From: Clostridium sp.
GTDB lineage: Bacteria > Bacillota > Clostridia > Clostridiales > Clostridiaceae
Assembly: GCF_029267215.1 (NCBI RefSeq)
Contig: NZ_JARIDH010000019.1
Span: forward strand, 1-64,000
Direction: 5' to 3'
Length of the DNA: 64,000 bases
A model generated the notes under the pieces. The model had not been told where the DNA came from and ran no database searches. It saw only the letters and a list, made by a program, of their open reading frames with translations. Made by a program: the position numbers and the translations under genes. Position 1 is the first letter of the stretch, and every line of letters begins with the position of its first letter. This document shows, piece after piece, positions 54,599 through 64,000 of this stretch.

Positions 54599-56620
54599 TC
54601 AAGCAACATCATCATTCTTTTTCTTTTTTAACACTAAAGTTCCACCTATACTTAATATTGTTCCAAAGACAGCAACTATTCCACCGCCAAAAGGCATTCC
54701 TGTCTGTGGTAATTTATCACTTGGTTTACTTGGCTCTATAGGTTTAACTGGATTTTCTGGATTACTTGGATCAACTGGGTTTTCTGGCTCAACTGGATTT
54801 TCTGGTTCAACTGGCTTACTAGGTTCTAAAGTTTCATCTTTTCCTGCAATAATAAGAGACTCTAAATCAGTTATTGCTTTTATTCCTTCATTTTTCCATA
54901 AGTTTGCTATCTCATCTCTTATTACTAAGTTTGTATCCTTCTTATTCTTAGCAGCTGAGAAATCATATGAATCTCCACCAACAGCCATGAAGTCATTAGT
55001 TACAACAGTATAGTACTTGTCTTCTTCAAGCTTAGTTCCATCAGCTAATCTAACAGAAGTTATTTTCTTCCCTCTTTCAGCCCCAGGAGTGTACCATACT
55101 TTAACACCAGCATGTTGTCCCCATCCAAAATTATCTGGCTCAATACCATGTTCTAAAACTTTAATTATATCTTTTCCTTTCATTTCCATTGTAAATAAAG
55201 TATTATCAAATGGAAGTATAGTATATAAATCTCCCACTGTTATAGTACCAGCTTGTAATGGAGCTCTCACTCCTCCACCATTAGTTATAGCTATATCAAC
55301 TTTAGCTATTTTTCTCATAGCCTCAGCAACAGTAGCCCCCATAGGAGATAAACCTTTATCTCTATTATGATCTAAATTCACTTCTAAATCTGCTATTTTC
55401 TCTTTCATTATAGGCCCTAGTTCTTCTTCATATTTTGCTAAAATATTTTTCATATTTTCATCTTCTATAAGAGAATCTTTTCTAGCTGATATATCATCTA
55501 ATTTAGTAGTAACTTCTAAGTCACCTTTTTCATCAAATTTTAAATTAACATATCCTAAATTTCTACCATTTTTATAAGCTTGAATAACTGGTACACCATT
55601 TACTACACCTTCCACTCTTTGATGACTATGAGCTGATATAATTGCATCTACTCCTTCTACATTTGCAACATCAACTATTTCTCCAGTAATTTCTCCATTT
55701 TCTCTATTTTGTTCACTTCCTAAGTGAGATAATACTACCACAGCATCAACTTTTTCTTCATTTTCTAAATAACTTACCCAAGTTTTAGTGGCTTCTTTTG
55801 GATCTTTAAATTCTAAATGAGCCACATTAGCTGGATTAGTTTTATATGCAGTTTCAGGAGTCGCAAGCCCTATAAATCCAACTTTCTTTCCTTCTCTCTC
55901 CACAATTCCATAAGGCTTGGCCCATTCTACTGGTTTGCCAGTTTCTTTTTCATATATATTAGATGCTAAGAATTCAAATTCACCAGCCTTAGCCCAATCT
56001 GGAATATATTCATACCCCCAGTCAAATTCATGATTTCCAACTGCTGAGAAATCTACTCCCATCTCTTTTAACATATCACTAACTGGTTTACCTTTTAATA
56101 AGTTAGACATGGCACTCCCTTGATATATGTCTCCCCCTGTAACAACTATAGTATTAGGTTTTTCTGATTTAACTCTTTTAACTTCTCCAACTAACTTTGA
56201 AGCCCCAACATCTTTTCCACTATTTTTTAAAGAACCATGAAAATCATTAAAAGTAAGTATAGGAATCTCAACTTCCTTACCTTTTGATTCAGTTTCTTTA
56301 TTTTCTTCTGCTACTGATTCATCATTCTCTTTTAATTCTAAATCTTTTTCACTTTCTTTTCCTTCAGTAGTTTCTCTTTCCACTACTTCCTCTTCATTTT
56401 CTAAATTTGTTTCATTATTGGTGTTATGAACCCTATCATCACTAACTTCCTCTCCAAAAGATTCAGCCTTAATATTATCCATTAACTCACTATTTTCTTC
56501 TAAAGAATTTGATGGATTTTCACTTGCCATTACATTGGTAAGTGGTGATGTTACACCAAGCATCATAGTTGTAGCAACTGCAAATGCTGTAAACTTTTTT
56601 TCCCTTACTTTTTTAAGCAT
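54599..56620 (-). CDS. LPXTG-anchored bifunctional metallophosphatase/5'-nucleotidase
   Basis: Signal peptide; ILTFNDFHGSLKNSG, GGDIYQGSAMSNL, AVGNHEFDWG; 5'-NT C-domain ITNGGGVRAPL; Pro-rich wall region; LPQTG-TM-KKKK sorting signal. Confidence 0.95.
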   Translation of the reverse strand: MLKKVREKKFTAFAVATTMMLGVTSPLTNVMASENPSNSLEENSELMDNIKAESFGEEVSDDRVHNTNNETNLENEEEVVERETTEGKESEKDLELKENDESVAEENKETESKGKEVEIPILTFNDFHGSLKNSGKDVGASKLVGEVKRVKSEKPNTIVVTGGDIYQGSAMSNLLKGKPVSDMLKEMGVDFSAVGNHEFDWGYEYIPDWAKAGEFEFLASNIYEKETGKPVEWAKPYGIVEREGKKVGFIGLATPETAYKTNPANVAHLEFKDPKEATKTWVSYLENEEKVDAVVVLSHLGSEQNRENGEITGEIVDVANVEGVDAIISAHSHQRVEGVVNGVPVIQAYKNGRNLGYVNLKFDEKGDLEVTTKLDDISARKDSLIEDENMKNILAKYEEELGPIMKEKIADLEVNLDHNRDKGLSPMGATVAEAMRKIAKVDIAITNGGGVRAPLQAGTITVGDLYTILPFDNTLFTMEMKGKDIIKVLEHGIEPDNFGWGQHAGVKVWYTPGAERGKKITSVRLADGTKLEEDKYYTVVTNDFMAVGGDSYDFSAAKNKKDTNLVIRDEIANLWKNEGIKAITDLESLIIAGKDETLEPSKPVEPENPVEPENPVDPSNPENPVKPIEPSKPSDKLPQTGMPFGGGIVAVFGTILSIGGTLVLKKKKNDDVA

Positions 56621-56988
56621 ATATTTTCCCCCTTATTAGCTTTACATTTGTAATAAAAGTAAATTTCATACAATATATATATTACAATATGTAACGAATA
56701 TTTTCCAAAGACAACTTGTTAATTATACGTTAATATTATTTTGCTTTTTATATAAAATTTACTATTAAAAGCAATATAAGTCTTTTAAATTATGTGCATA
56801 CTTACTAATATTTAAATTTTTTTAATATTAAGACCTTAATTCTTATTGATTACTCTTAAATAATTATTTATTATTATATTAATTTAATAAAATTTTTAAC
56901 ACCAAGTTAATATCTTTCCATATTATGTATGTTAGAATATTATTATATTATTCTTTAAGATAACAATTTCTTAATTTAGGAGGATTTT

Positions 56989-57075
56989 ATGGAATTATTA
57001 TTTATTTTAATTTTTACAATGATGCTTATTACAGCTTTTGTAACCTCAATAAATGAAACTAAAAAGAATAAATAA
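56989..57075 (+). CDS. Unlisted 28-aa hydrophobic microprotein
   Basis: ATG preceded by ttaggagga SD: MELLFILIFTMMLITAFVTSINETKKNK*; one predicted TM with Lys-rich tail; terminator downstream. Not in the supplied ORF track. Confidence 0.65.
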   Translation: MELLFILIFTMMLITAFVTSINETKKNK

Positions 57076-57111
57076 ATTAAAGATTAATATTATATAATTT
57101 CTATATAAAAT

Positions 57112-57177
57112 AAAAAGCAGAAATCCTTAGTTAATATTCCACAATCACTAAAGATTTCTGCTTTTTCTATTTTTTCT
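57112..57177. terminator. Bidirectional terminator between microprotein and yebC
   Basis: aaaaagcagaaatc...agatttctgctttttctattttt. Confidence 0.8.
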
Positions 57178-57201
57178 TGTTTAAATATATTTTAAAATAT
57201 A

Positions 57202-57939
57202 CTATTCATCCCATCCTTCTGGGAATTCAGCATTGTGATAAACCTCTTGAACATCATCATCATCTTCAAGTAAGTCTAACATCTTTTGGAATTTCTTTGC
57301 ATCATCTTCGTTGATAGCAGTTTCAGTGTCTGGTATCATTTTAACTGATGCTTCTAAGAATTCTAAACCTTCAGCCTCTAAAGTCTCTCTTACTGTACCA
57401 AAATCTTCTGGGGCAGTAGTTACAACGAATACTTCTTCTTCTGATGCGAAATCTTCAGCACCAGCATCTAAAGCCATCATCATTATTTCATCTTCATCTA
57501 ACTCAACTTTTTCTATTACTATTTCACCTTTCTTTTGGAACATGAAAGCAACACATCCTGATGTACCCATGTTTCCGCCACCTTTAGTGAAAGCACTTCT
57601 TACATTTCCTGCAGATCTATTTTTGTTATCAGTTAATGTTTCAACCATTACTGCCACACCTGATGGACCATATCCTTCATAAACTATTGATTCGTAGTTT
57701 ACTGTATCAGCCTCTCCAGATGCTTTTTTGATAGCTCTATCTATTGTATCATTAGGCATGTTAGCAGCCTTAGCTTTTGCAACTGCATCTTTTAATCTTG
57801 CATTTCCATCTAAGCTAGCTCCACCTTCTTTAACAGCCACAGCTATCTCTTTTCCTAATTTAGTGAATATTTTTCCTCTTTTGGCATCCATTTTACCTTT
57901 TTTAGCTTGTATATTATGCCACTTTGAATGTCCTGACAT
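57202..57939 (-). CDS. YebC/PmpR family regulatory/translation factor
   Basis: [32 protein letters not shown]; start at 57939. Confidence 0.97.
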   Translation of the reverse strand: MSGHSKWHNIQAKKGKMDAKRGKIFTKLGKEIAVAVKEGGASLDGNARLKDAVAKAKAANMPNDTIDRAIKKASGEADTVNYESIVYEGYGPSGVAVMVETLTDNKNRSAGNVRSAFTKGGGNMGTSGCVAFMFQKKGEIVIEKVELDEDEIMMMALDAGAEDFASEEEVFVVTTAPEDFGTVRETLEAEGLEFLEASVKMIPDTETAINEDDAKKFQKMLDLLEDDDDVQEVYHNAEFPEGWDE

Positions 57940-58126
57940 CCTTATTCCTCCTAACATATATATGAACTATTATTTAAATTTCTTTTAATATCTTAAAATA
58001 ATACCTCAATATTATATCATAGTGATTTTCACTCTTCAACTTGCCCAAAGACACTTATACTCTTATTTATCAAAACTTTCATAAAGTTATATAAATAAAT
58101 CTAAAGAGATTTTAACTCTCAAACTC

Positions 58127-58780
58127 TTATTCGTCAAAACTTTCGTAAAGTCTATTTCCTTCTTTGAAGTATATTCCTTCTAAATCTTTACTCATAATAG
58201 CTTTTCCATTTGTAGCCTCTGTAAAATTTTTCTCCATTTCTGGAATCATTTCTTCCTCTGCTAAAATGTATATCTTAACATTATCTGTGAACTCAGTATC
58301 TTCTATATGCCAATTATTTTGACCACAAATATATTGAATCTTTCCATATAAATCATAATCTATTTCTATTGAAAGCATAGCTCCCTTAACTTTTTCAACA
58401 ATTCCTGCTGCATTTATTGCAATAGAAGCTCCCTTAGTATATGCCCTTGTAAGTCCACCTGTTCCAAGTAAAACTCCACCAAAATATCTAGTTACAACCA
58501 CTGCGCAGTCTGTTATTCCCTGCTTTTTTATTACCTCTAATATTGGAATTCCTGCTGTTCCTTGTGGTTCCCCATTATCACTATATCTTTGTATTCCCAT
58601 ATTAGAACCAATAATATATGCATAACAATTATGTCTAGCATCCTTATGCTTATTATTTATAGAAGCTATAAATTCCTTTGCCTCTTCCTCAGTTGTAACC
58701 CTCTTAACATACCCAATAAAAACTGACTTTTTTTCTTCGAATCTATCATCAGCTGCTTTTTTTACTGTTATATAATTCAT
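58127..58780 (-). CDS. YigZ/IMPACT family protein
   Basis: RHNCYAYIIG...RYSDNGEPQGTAGIPILEVIKKQGITDCAVVVTRYFGGVLLGTGGLTRAY. Confidence 0.95.
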   Translation of the reverse strand: MNYITVKKAADDRFEEKKSVFIGYVKRVTTEEEAKEFIASINNKHKDARHNCYAYIIGSNMGIQRYSDNGEPQGTAGIPILEVIKKQGITDCAVVVTRYFGGVLLGTGGLTRAYTKGASIAINAAGIVEKVKGAMLSIEIDYDLYGKIQYICGQNNWHIEDTEFTDNVKIYILAEEEMIPEMEKNFTEATNGKAIMSKDLEGIYFKEGNRLYESFDE

Positions 58781-58785
58781 CCCAT

Positions 58786-60201
58786 CTACCTACCTTTTAA
58801 AACATCATGTATATTATCTATTCCTCTTTCTATCTTACTATAATCTATTTGAGAAAATCCAATTCTAAAACTTTTATCACCATCATTAGGATTTTTAAAG
58901 AATATATTTCCTGGTGTTATTATAGTTTGTCTATCTTTAAGCTTATAAAATAACTCTTTAGATGTTATATCTACATTTTTATTTATCTTCAAAAATATAT
59001 TAAGTCCACCCTTTGGTTCTTGAAAAGACACCATTTTTCCTAATTTATCATGAATAAGTTTCTTTATATAATTATATCTTTCTGAATATTCCCTATTTAA
59101 TATTTCTATATGCTCCTTCCAGTATCCTTTATCAATATACTCTTGCAAAGCTCTTTGCATAAGACTTGATGTTGCAATATCAGTATTAACTTTCAAGGCC
59201 TGAAATTCTTCCTTAAATTTATCTGGAGCTATTAAGTATCCCATTCTTATTCCTGGCAAAAATATTTTTGAAAAACTCTTTATATATATGACTCTTTCAG
59301 AATCTAAACTTCTATATGGTGCATACACTAAGTCATCTGAATACACTAATTCTGAAAGATAATCATCCTCTAATATGTAAAAATCATATTTATATGCAAG
59401 TTCTATTATCCTTTTCTTTTTCTCTAAAGAACAACTAATTCCTGTAGGATTTTGAAAATAACTCATTGTATAAAAACACTTTATCTTATTACTTCTTAAA
59501 AGCAATTCAAATTTTTCTATGTTTGGCCCATCACTTTCCATTGGAATTTCTAAAATATTAGCTTTTCTAAGTTTAAATACTAAAAGTGCTCCTCCATATG
59601 TTGGTCTTTCAACAACAATATTATCATTTACATTAACTAAAGATTTGCCAACTATATCAATACCTTGTTGTGCCCCTGAAATTATAAGTATATTATCTAA
59701 ATTATTTTCCCCTTTCCAAAATTCATCATTTATACTTTTTCTTAAATTTAAATATCCTAAAGGATCACTATATATTAACGCCTCTACTCCATCTCTTTCT
59801 AAAACATCATCTAAGGCTTTTTTTAATTTTTCAACTTGGAAAAAGTTTGCACTAGTTGTTTCTCCAGTAAAATCAATCCAATTTTTCAAATCTCCTGAGG
59901 CTATTTTTCTAAAAATCTCGTTATAATCCTGTTTAAAACTTCTATAAACTTCTTTGTTCTTTGCATAAGTTCCACTCCCTTGAGATTGATAGGCATACCC
60001 CTCTTGTGAAAGCTTTTTATAAGCATTTATAACTGTTATTTTATTTATTCCTAAATATTCTGATAAAGCCCTTATTGTTGGAAGTTTTTCTCCCTCTTCT
60101 AACTCATTATTTTCTATTAAGGATTTTATCTTTTCATAAACAACTAAATATTTACACACACCCTCTTGAAAATCCACACTAAATTTATTCATAGCCTGCA
60201 C
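58786..60201 (-). CDS. MocR-type regulator (GntR wHTH plus aminotransferase fold)
   Basis: N-term EGEKLPTIRALSEYLGINKITVINAYKKLSQEGYAYQSQGSGTY; C-term aminotransferase with IKSFSKIFLPGIRMGYL. Confidence 0.93.
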   Translation of the reverse strand: MQAMNKFSVDFQEGVCKYLVVYEKIKSLIENNELEEGEKLPTIRALSEYLGINKITVINAYKKLSQEGYAYQSQGSGTYAKNKEVYRSFKQDYNEIFRKIASGDLKNWIDFTGETTSANFFQVEKLKKALDDVLERDGVEALIYSDPLGYLNLRKSINDEFWKGENNLDNILIISGAQQGIDIVGKSLVNVNDNIVVERPTYGGALLVFKLRKANILEIPMESDGPNIEKFELLLRSNKIKCFYTMSYFQNPTGISCSLEKKKRIIELAYKYDFYILEDDYLSELVYSDDLVYAPYRSLDSERVIYIKSFSKIFLPGIRMGYLIAPDKFKEEFQALKVNTDIATSSLMQRALQEYIDKGYWKEHIEILNREYSERYNYIKKLIHDKLGKMVSFQEPKGGLNIFLKINKNVDITSKELFYKLKDRQTIITPGNIFFKNPNDGDKSFRIGFSQIDYSKIERGIDNIHDVLKGR

Positions 60202-60206
60202 CCTTA

Positions 60207-61109
60207 CTACTCATTATCTTTTATTAAATACACTTTTTCTGTAACTATTTTATCTCCTATTTCAGAAAATCTTTCTCTTCCACTCTTATTTACAATATCA
60301 CACTTATATAAATATCCTAATATTTCCTCAAAATCAATTTTAAATCCTAAAAATTCCTTTGAAAACTTTATTTCTTGTGAACTTAAATATCTATTTTCCT
60401 TATGCATAAACTCTGTTAAAGCTTTTACAACTCTTCTTATATTTCTTTCTAAAAAGCTTTCTATATATAGATAAACTCTCTCTAAAGTATTTCTATCTGG
60501 AGTATTAAAAATACTATTTATCATATTTTCAAAATTTCTATCTAATTTCATAAGCATTCCAGTTGAACTTTTAGTTATTAAATATCCATTAAAATTTAAG
60601 TAAACCCTACTGAAACTATCTACAGAATGCATAAGCGCCTCAAATGATGAATAGAAATTCTCATTATGGACACATTTTTTATAAAGATTTATATCTTGTA
60701 GAAGTTCTCCTAAATAAACTAAATTCCACTTTTCACTATGTGAATCCATATAATACTTTATTGAAGTTAATTTATCTGATATTTCTTGATCCTTTGAAAA
60801 TATTAATTTTGATGATATAAATTTTCTATGTATTGTGCTTCCCGTTATTTCTCCCTGACTAAAAGTCATAAGAAATCTTTTTGATATTATCTTTAAATGA
60901 AGTGATACTCCAAGCTCTTCTCCATATATATCTTTTATTCCTTTAAAATCCTCATCAACAATAACAAATAAATCTATATCTGACCCTTCCCATATATCTC
61001 CATTTATTATACTCCCAAAAGCAGTAACAGCAAGAACTTCCCTATTCTTCTGTAAGTCACATATAACTGACTTAAAAGAATTTTGATATTTTAATATTAT
61101 TTCGCTCAC
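60207..61109 (-). CDS. Nucleotidyltransferase-domain protein
   Basis: VLAVTAFGSIINGDIWEGSDIDLFVIVDED (GS...DxD). Confidence 0.8.
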   Translation of the reverse strand: MSEIILKYQNSFKSVICDLQKNREVLAVTAFGSIINGDIWEGSDIDLFVIVDEDFKGIKDIYGEELGVSLHLKIISKRFLMTFSQGEITGSTIHRKFISSKLIFSKDQEISDKLTSIKYYMDSHSEKWNLVYLGELLQDINLYKKCVHNENFYSSFEALMHSVDSFSRVYLNFNGYLITKSSTGMLMKLDRNFENMINSIFNTPDRNTLERVYLYIESFLERNIRRVVKALTEFMHKENRYLSSQEIKFSKEFLGFKIDFEEILGYLYKCDIVNKSGRERFSEIGDKIVTEKVYLIKDNE

Positions 61110-61156
61110 AAAATATCCCTCCTCAATGACTTCTCACAAATTTATTACTCTTCAAA

Positions 61157-61624
61157 TTACAAACATTCACTTTTCTTAATTAAGCATTCTAAAGAATCCT
61201 TTAATAAATAAACACTTACTTCTATCTGTTTTAGTATATCATAAGATAGGTCTAAAGCTTTTTTCCCTTCTCCTTTTTTACCATATGCATTAGCTTGATA
61301 AATATTAGCTGTGGCAGCTGTGTTTTGTAATGCAAAACTAAGAAAATATACTATATCTACAGAAGGTCTAACAACTCTATCATAATAAACCTTAAACTCT
61401 TCCCCAACAGATAAAGAGGCTGCACTAGCTTGTATAGTGGCTGCTTTAAAAAGAATATCTCTTACTTGAGTATATAGTCTATCAACCTCATTTGAGCAAA
61501 TATTCATATTACCATCTAAAGCTTCTCTTATAAAAGCTGCGTCCAATGCATCAATACCATCTGAATTATCATCGCGTCTATCTCTTTCTCTGCTAGCTCT
61601 ATTGTCTCTAGAATCATTCTCCAT
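61157..61624 (-). CDS. Hypothetical protein with Arg/Asp-rich N-terminus
   Basis: MENDSRDNRASRERDRRDDNSDG then helical domain; good SD (taggagttc region). Confidence 0.6.
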   Translation of the reverse strand: MENDSRDNRASRERDRRDDNSDGIDALDAAFIREALDGNMNICSNEVDRLYTQVRDILFKAATIQASAASLSVGEEFKVYYDRVVRPSVDIVYFLSFALQNTAATANIYQANAYGKKGEGKKALDLSYDILKQIEVSVYLLKDSLECLIKKSECL

Positions 61625-61701
61625 ATAGAACTCCTAAAAATTAGTATCATTAATATTATACTTTTACTAATTAATTTTTATGATGCCACTTATTTAATAA
61701 C

Positions 61702-61733
61702 AAAAGCTAAATTCAAACGAATTTAGCTTTCTA
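61702..61733 (-). terminator. Intrinsic terminator after hflX
   Basis: aaaagctaaattcaaacgaatttagcttt. Confidence 0.8.
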
Positions 61734-61744
61734 CAAAAATAATA

Positions 61745-63544
61745 CTACTGCTCTATTTCATATTCTCTACATTTATTTTCTACTTCTTGATCAACTTCAG
61801 CCTTTATGTAAGTTCCATCTTCTCTATAATCTTCTTCACTTACATTAGCATTTCTATGAAGATATGCTACAACCTGTTGAGATGTATATGGGATTATATA
61901 TTCTTTACTCTTTAAAGTATAAGGTAATTCTTCACTTATATCATTTAATAAAGATTCTAAGTTTATTTTTTCTTTAGCTGAAATCTTAACCACTTTATTA
62001 TATATTGAAGAATATTTTGCCTCTAATTCAGTTAATTTTTCTTCATCTGCCATATCAATTTTATTAAGAACTAATATTTTCGCAGATTCTAAAGCATTTA
62101 ACTCTCCTAAAACTTTCTCTACTGCTATTATTTCATCCTGTGCATTATTTGATGATGCATCAACAACATGACATAAAAGATCTGAATATATAACTTCCTC
62201 TAAAGTTGATTTAAATGCTTCAACTAATTCATGAGGCAGTTTACTAACAAAACCCACTGTGTCTGTCAAAGTTATATCCCTATTATCAGGTAATTTTATG
62301 GCTCTTGTGGTTGTATCTAAGGTAGCAAAAAGCATATCAGCCTCAAAAACCTTATCCTTAGATTGAGTAGCTAATGTTGAAGCTGATTCTAAGCATAATG
62401 TATTTCTTAAAGTTGATTTACCAGCATTAGTATATCCAACCAAAGAAACCTGTGAAGTTTTATCTTTGCTTCTTCTTTCTCTTTGAGTTTCTCTTATTTT
62501 TTTGATTTTTTTAAGTTCTGCTTGAAGGTCATATATTCTTTCTCTTATATGTCTTCTATCTATCTCTAATTTCTTTTCCCCTGGTCCTCTTGTTCCTATT
62601 CCACCACCTGTTCTAGACATAACGGTACCAAGTCCCATTAATCTAGCTGCTCTATATTTTAATTGAGCAAGTTCTACCTGTATCTTAGACTCTCTAGTTT
62701 TAGCTCTTCTTGAGAATATTTCTAGAATAAGAGTAGTTCTATCAATTACCTTAACACCTAAGTTAGCCTCAAGATTTTTAACCTGTGCTCCTGATAATTC
62801 ATCATCAAAAATAACTAAGTTAGCCCTAGTTATTTGTCTTATATTTGCAATCTCTAAAACCTTACCTCTTCCTATATAAAATGAAGCATCTATTTTACTT
62901 CTATTTTGAAAAACTTTTTCTAAGGTTGGAATGTTACAAGCTTTTGCAAGCTCTTCTAATTCATCTAAACTTTCTTTTGTATCACATCCAACTAAGATTG
63001 CTCTCTCACTATCATCCTCTTCAACATTACTTGTTCTTATAAGTTCTTCAATATGAGTTATCTTATCTAAGATATTCATTTCTAAACAATCTTCTATTGA
63101 TATATGAGGATATTCTTCACTTATAAGAAGTTCATTTTCTACATAGCAAAATCCTAAAGATACATCCTTAGGCTTTCCCTCATCAACTGCTATAGCCATG
63201 ATTGTATCTAATTTTAATTTCATAAGCGCAGATATATCTAAAGCTGATAATCTACAAACTCCACTTGGATGAGTATGAATTATTCTAACTCCTGATAATC
63301 TTTTTTCATGTATATCTAATAGAGGAATTTCTACACTTGATGAATCTCCTATAGCTACACTTACTACTTTTCCTTTTCTATTTATTCCTACACTTATCTC
63401 TCTTTCAATCTGAGAAGAAAGTCTAGAAATAACATTTATCATATCCTCTGTACAAACGCTATATTTAGGTACATTTATTTTATAAAGTTCTTCTAGTTCT
63501 TTAAGCACTAAATTTTTTATACCATCAGTATTTCCATGTATCAT
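61745..63544 (-). CDS. hflX: HflX GTPase with N-terminal JAMM/MPN-like extension
   Basis: GTPase motifs VSLVGYTNAGKST, LTDTVGFVSKLPHELVEAFKSTLEE, VLNKIDM; GGGIGTRGPGEKKLEIDRR; N-terminal 180 aa has HTHPSGVCRLSALD. Confidence 0.95.
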   Translation of the reverse strand: MIHGNTDGIKNLVLKELEELYKINVPKYSVCTEDMINVISRLSSQIEREISVGINRKGKVVSVAIGDSSSVEIPLLDIHEKRLSGVRIIHTHPSGVCRLSALDISALMKLKLDTIMAIAVDEGKPKDVSLGFCYVENELLISEEYPHISIEDCLEMNILDKITHIEELIRTSNVEEDDSERAILVGCDTKESLDELEELAKACNIPTLEKVFQNRSKIDASFYIGRGKVLEIANIRQITRANLVIFDDELSGAQVKNLEANLGVKVIDRTTLILEIFSRRAKTRESKIQVELAQLKYRAARLMGLGTVMSRTGGGIGTRGPGEKKLEIDRRHIRERIYDLQAELKKIKKIRETQRERRSKDKTSQVSLVGYTNAGKSTLRNTLCLESASTLATQSKDKVFEADMLFATLDTTTRAIKLPDNRDITLTDTVGFVSKLPHELVEAFKSTLEEVIYSDLLCHVVDASSNNAQDEIIAVEKVLGELNALESAKILVLNKIDMADEEKLTELEAKYSSIYNKVVKISAKEKINLESLLNDISEELPYTLKSKEYIIPYTSQQVVAYLHRNANVSEEDYREDGTYIKAEVDQEVENKCREYEIEQ

Positions 63545-63650
63545 ATATTACCACCTCGTAATATTAATTATGTTTCTTGACAATTTTCATTTAATTTTAT
63601 ACTATAAATACAATATTGTAAATAATACAACAAAGTTAGGGGAGAAAATC

Positions 63651-64000
63651 ATGGAAGATAAAAACAGAAATATATTACTTTCTGAAGAACAAATTAAAGA
63701 GCAAATAGCCATTGTAGGTAAAAAATTAACCGAAGATTACAAAGATAAAAATCTTTACGTTTTATCATTATTAAGAGGAAGTTTCATTTTTGCAGCTGAC
63801 TTAGTAAGAGCAATTGATACTAAAACTCAAATAGGATTCATGACTACTTCAAGTTATGGACATGGAGAAGAAAGTACAGGAATAGTTCAAGTTGTTAATG
63901 ATATTCCTGATAACATAGAAGGATTAGATGTATTAATAGTTGATGATATAATTGACTCTGGAATAACAATGGACTTTGTTATTAACCATGTAAAAAAATT
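63651..64000 (+). CDS. hpt: Hypoxanthine phosphoribosyltransferase, 5' part (runs off window)
   Basis: SD ggggag; MEDKNRNILLSEEQIKEQIAIVGKKLTEDYKDKNLYVLSLLRGSFIFAADL...VLIVDDIIDSGITM. Confidence 0.9.
   Translation, partial: MEDKNRNILLSEEQIKEQIAIVGKKLTEDYKDKNLYVLSLLRGSFIFAADLVRAIDTKTQIGFMTTSSYGHGEESTGIVQVVNDIPDNIEGLDVLIVDDIIDSGITMDFVINHVKK

Noticed and set aside
54700-54840. Short tandem repeats (ggttctactggattttctgg-like)
   Set aside because: Not CRISPR: they encode the Pro/Glu-rich wall-spanning segment of the LPXTG protein and lack spacer structure.
62845-63042. 65-aa plus-strand ORF
   Set aside because: Antisense to hflX with no SD or recognisable features.

Overview
AT-rich Firmicute chromosome segment, consistent in gene content and codon usage with Clostridium perfringens or a close relative. 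It is mostly core genome. From left to right: the start of infC behind a probable L20-type leader; ytxC; a four-tRNA cluster (Phe, Gly, Gly, Cys on the minus strand); hslO; the acetyl-DAP/lysine genes (asd, dapA, dapB, an aminotransferase, dapH); a ClC transporter; folC; valS with a T-box leader; recX; an M16 peptidase; a two-component system; glyA; split ThrE genes; aspS-hisS-hemZ; dtd; relA; apt; secDF; a SCIFF peptide/radical-SAM maturase locus; yajC-tgt-queA-ruvB-ruvA; an LPXTG-anchored 5'-nucleotidase; yebC; a MocR regulator; a nucleotidyltransferase; hflX; and the start of hpt. The observations most worth following up are: (1) an HflX GTPase with a ~180-aa N-terminal extension carrying a complete JAMM/MPN+ metalloprotease-like signature (E...HTH-x7-S-x2-D); (2) the 46-aa six-cysteine SCIFF precursor, absent from the supplied ORF track, directly upstream of its maturase with an RNA hairpin between them; (3) a truncated RecJ/DHH-like protein with eroded catalytic motifs sitting in the usual recJ position; (4) an unlisted 28-aa membrane microprotein with its own Shine-Dalgarno and terminator; (5) infC using an ATT start codon; (6) several dispersed or palindromic MITE-like repeats. 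No CRISPR array, prophage or intact IS element was seen. All calls were made by reading the sequence, with no database search.
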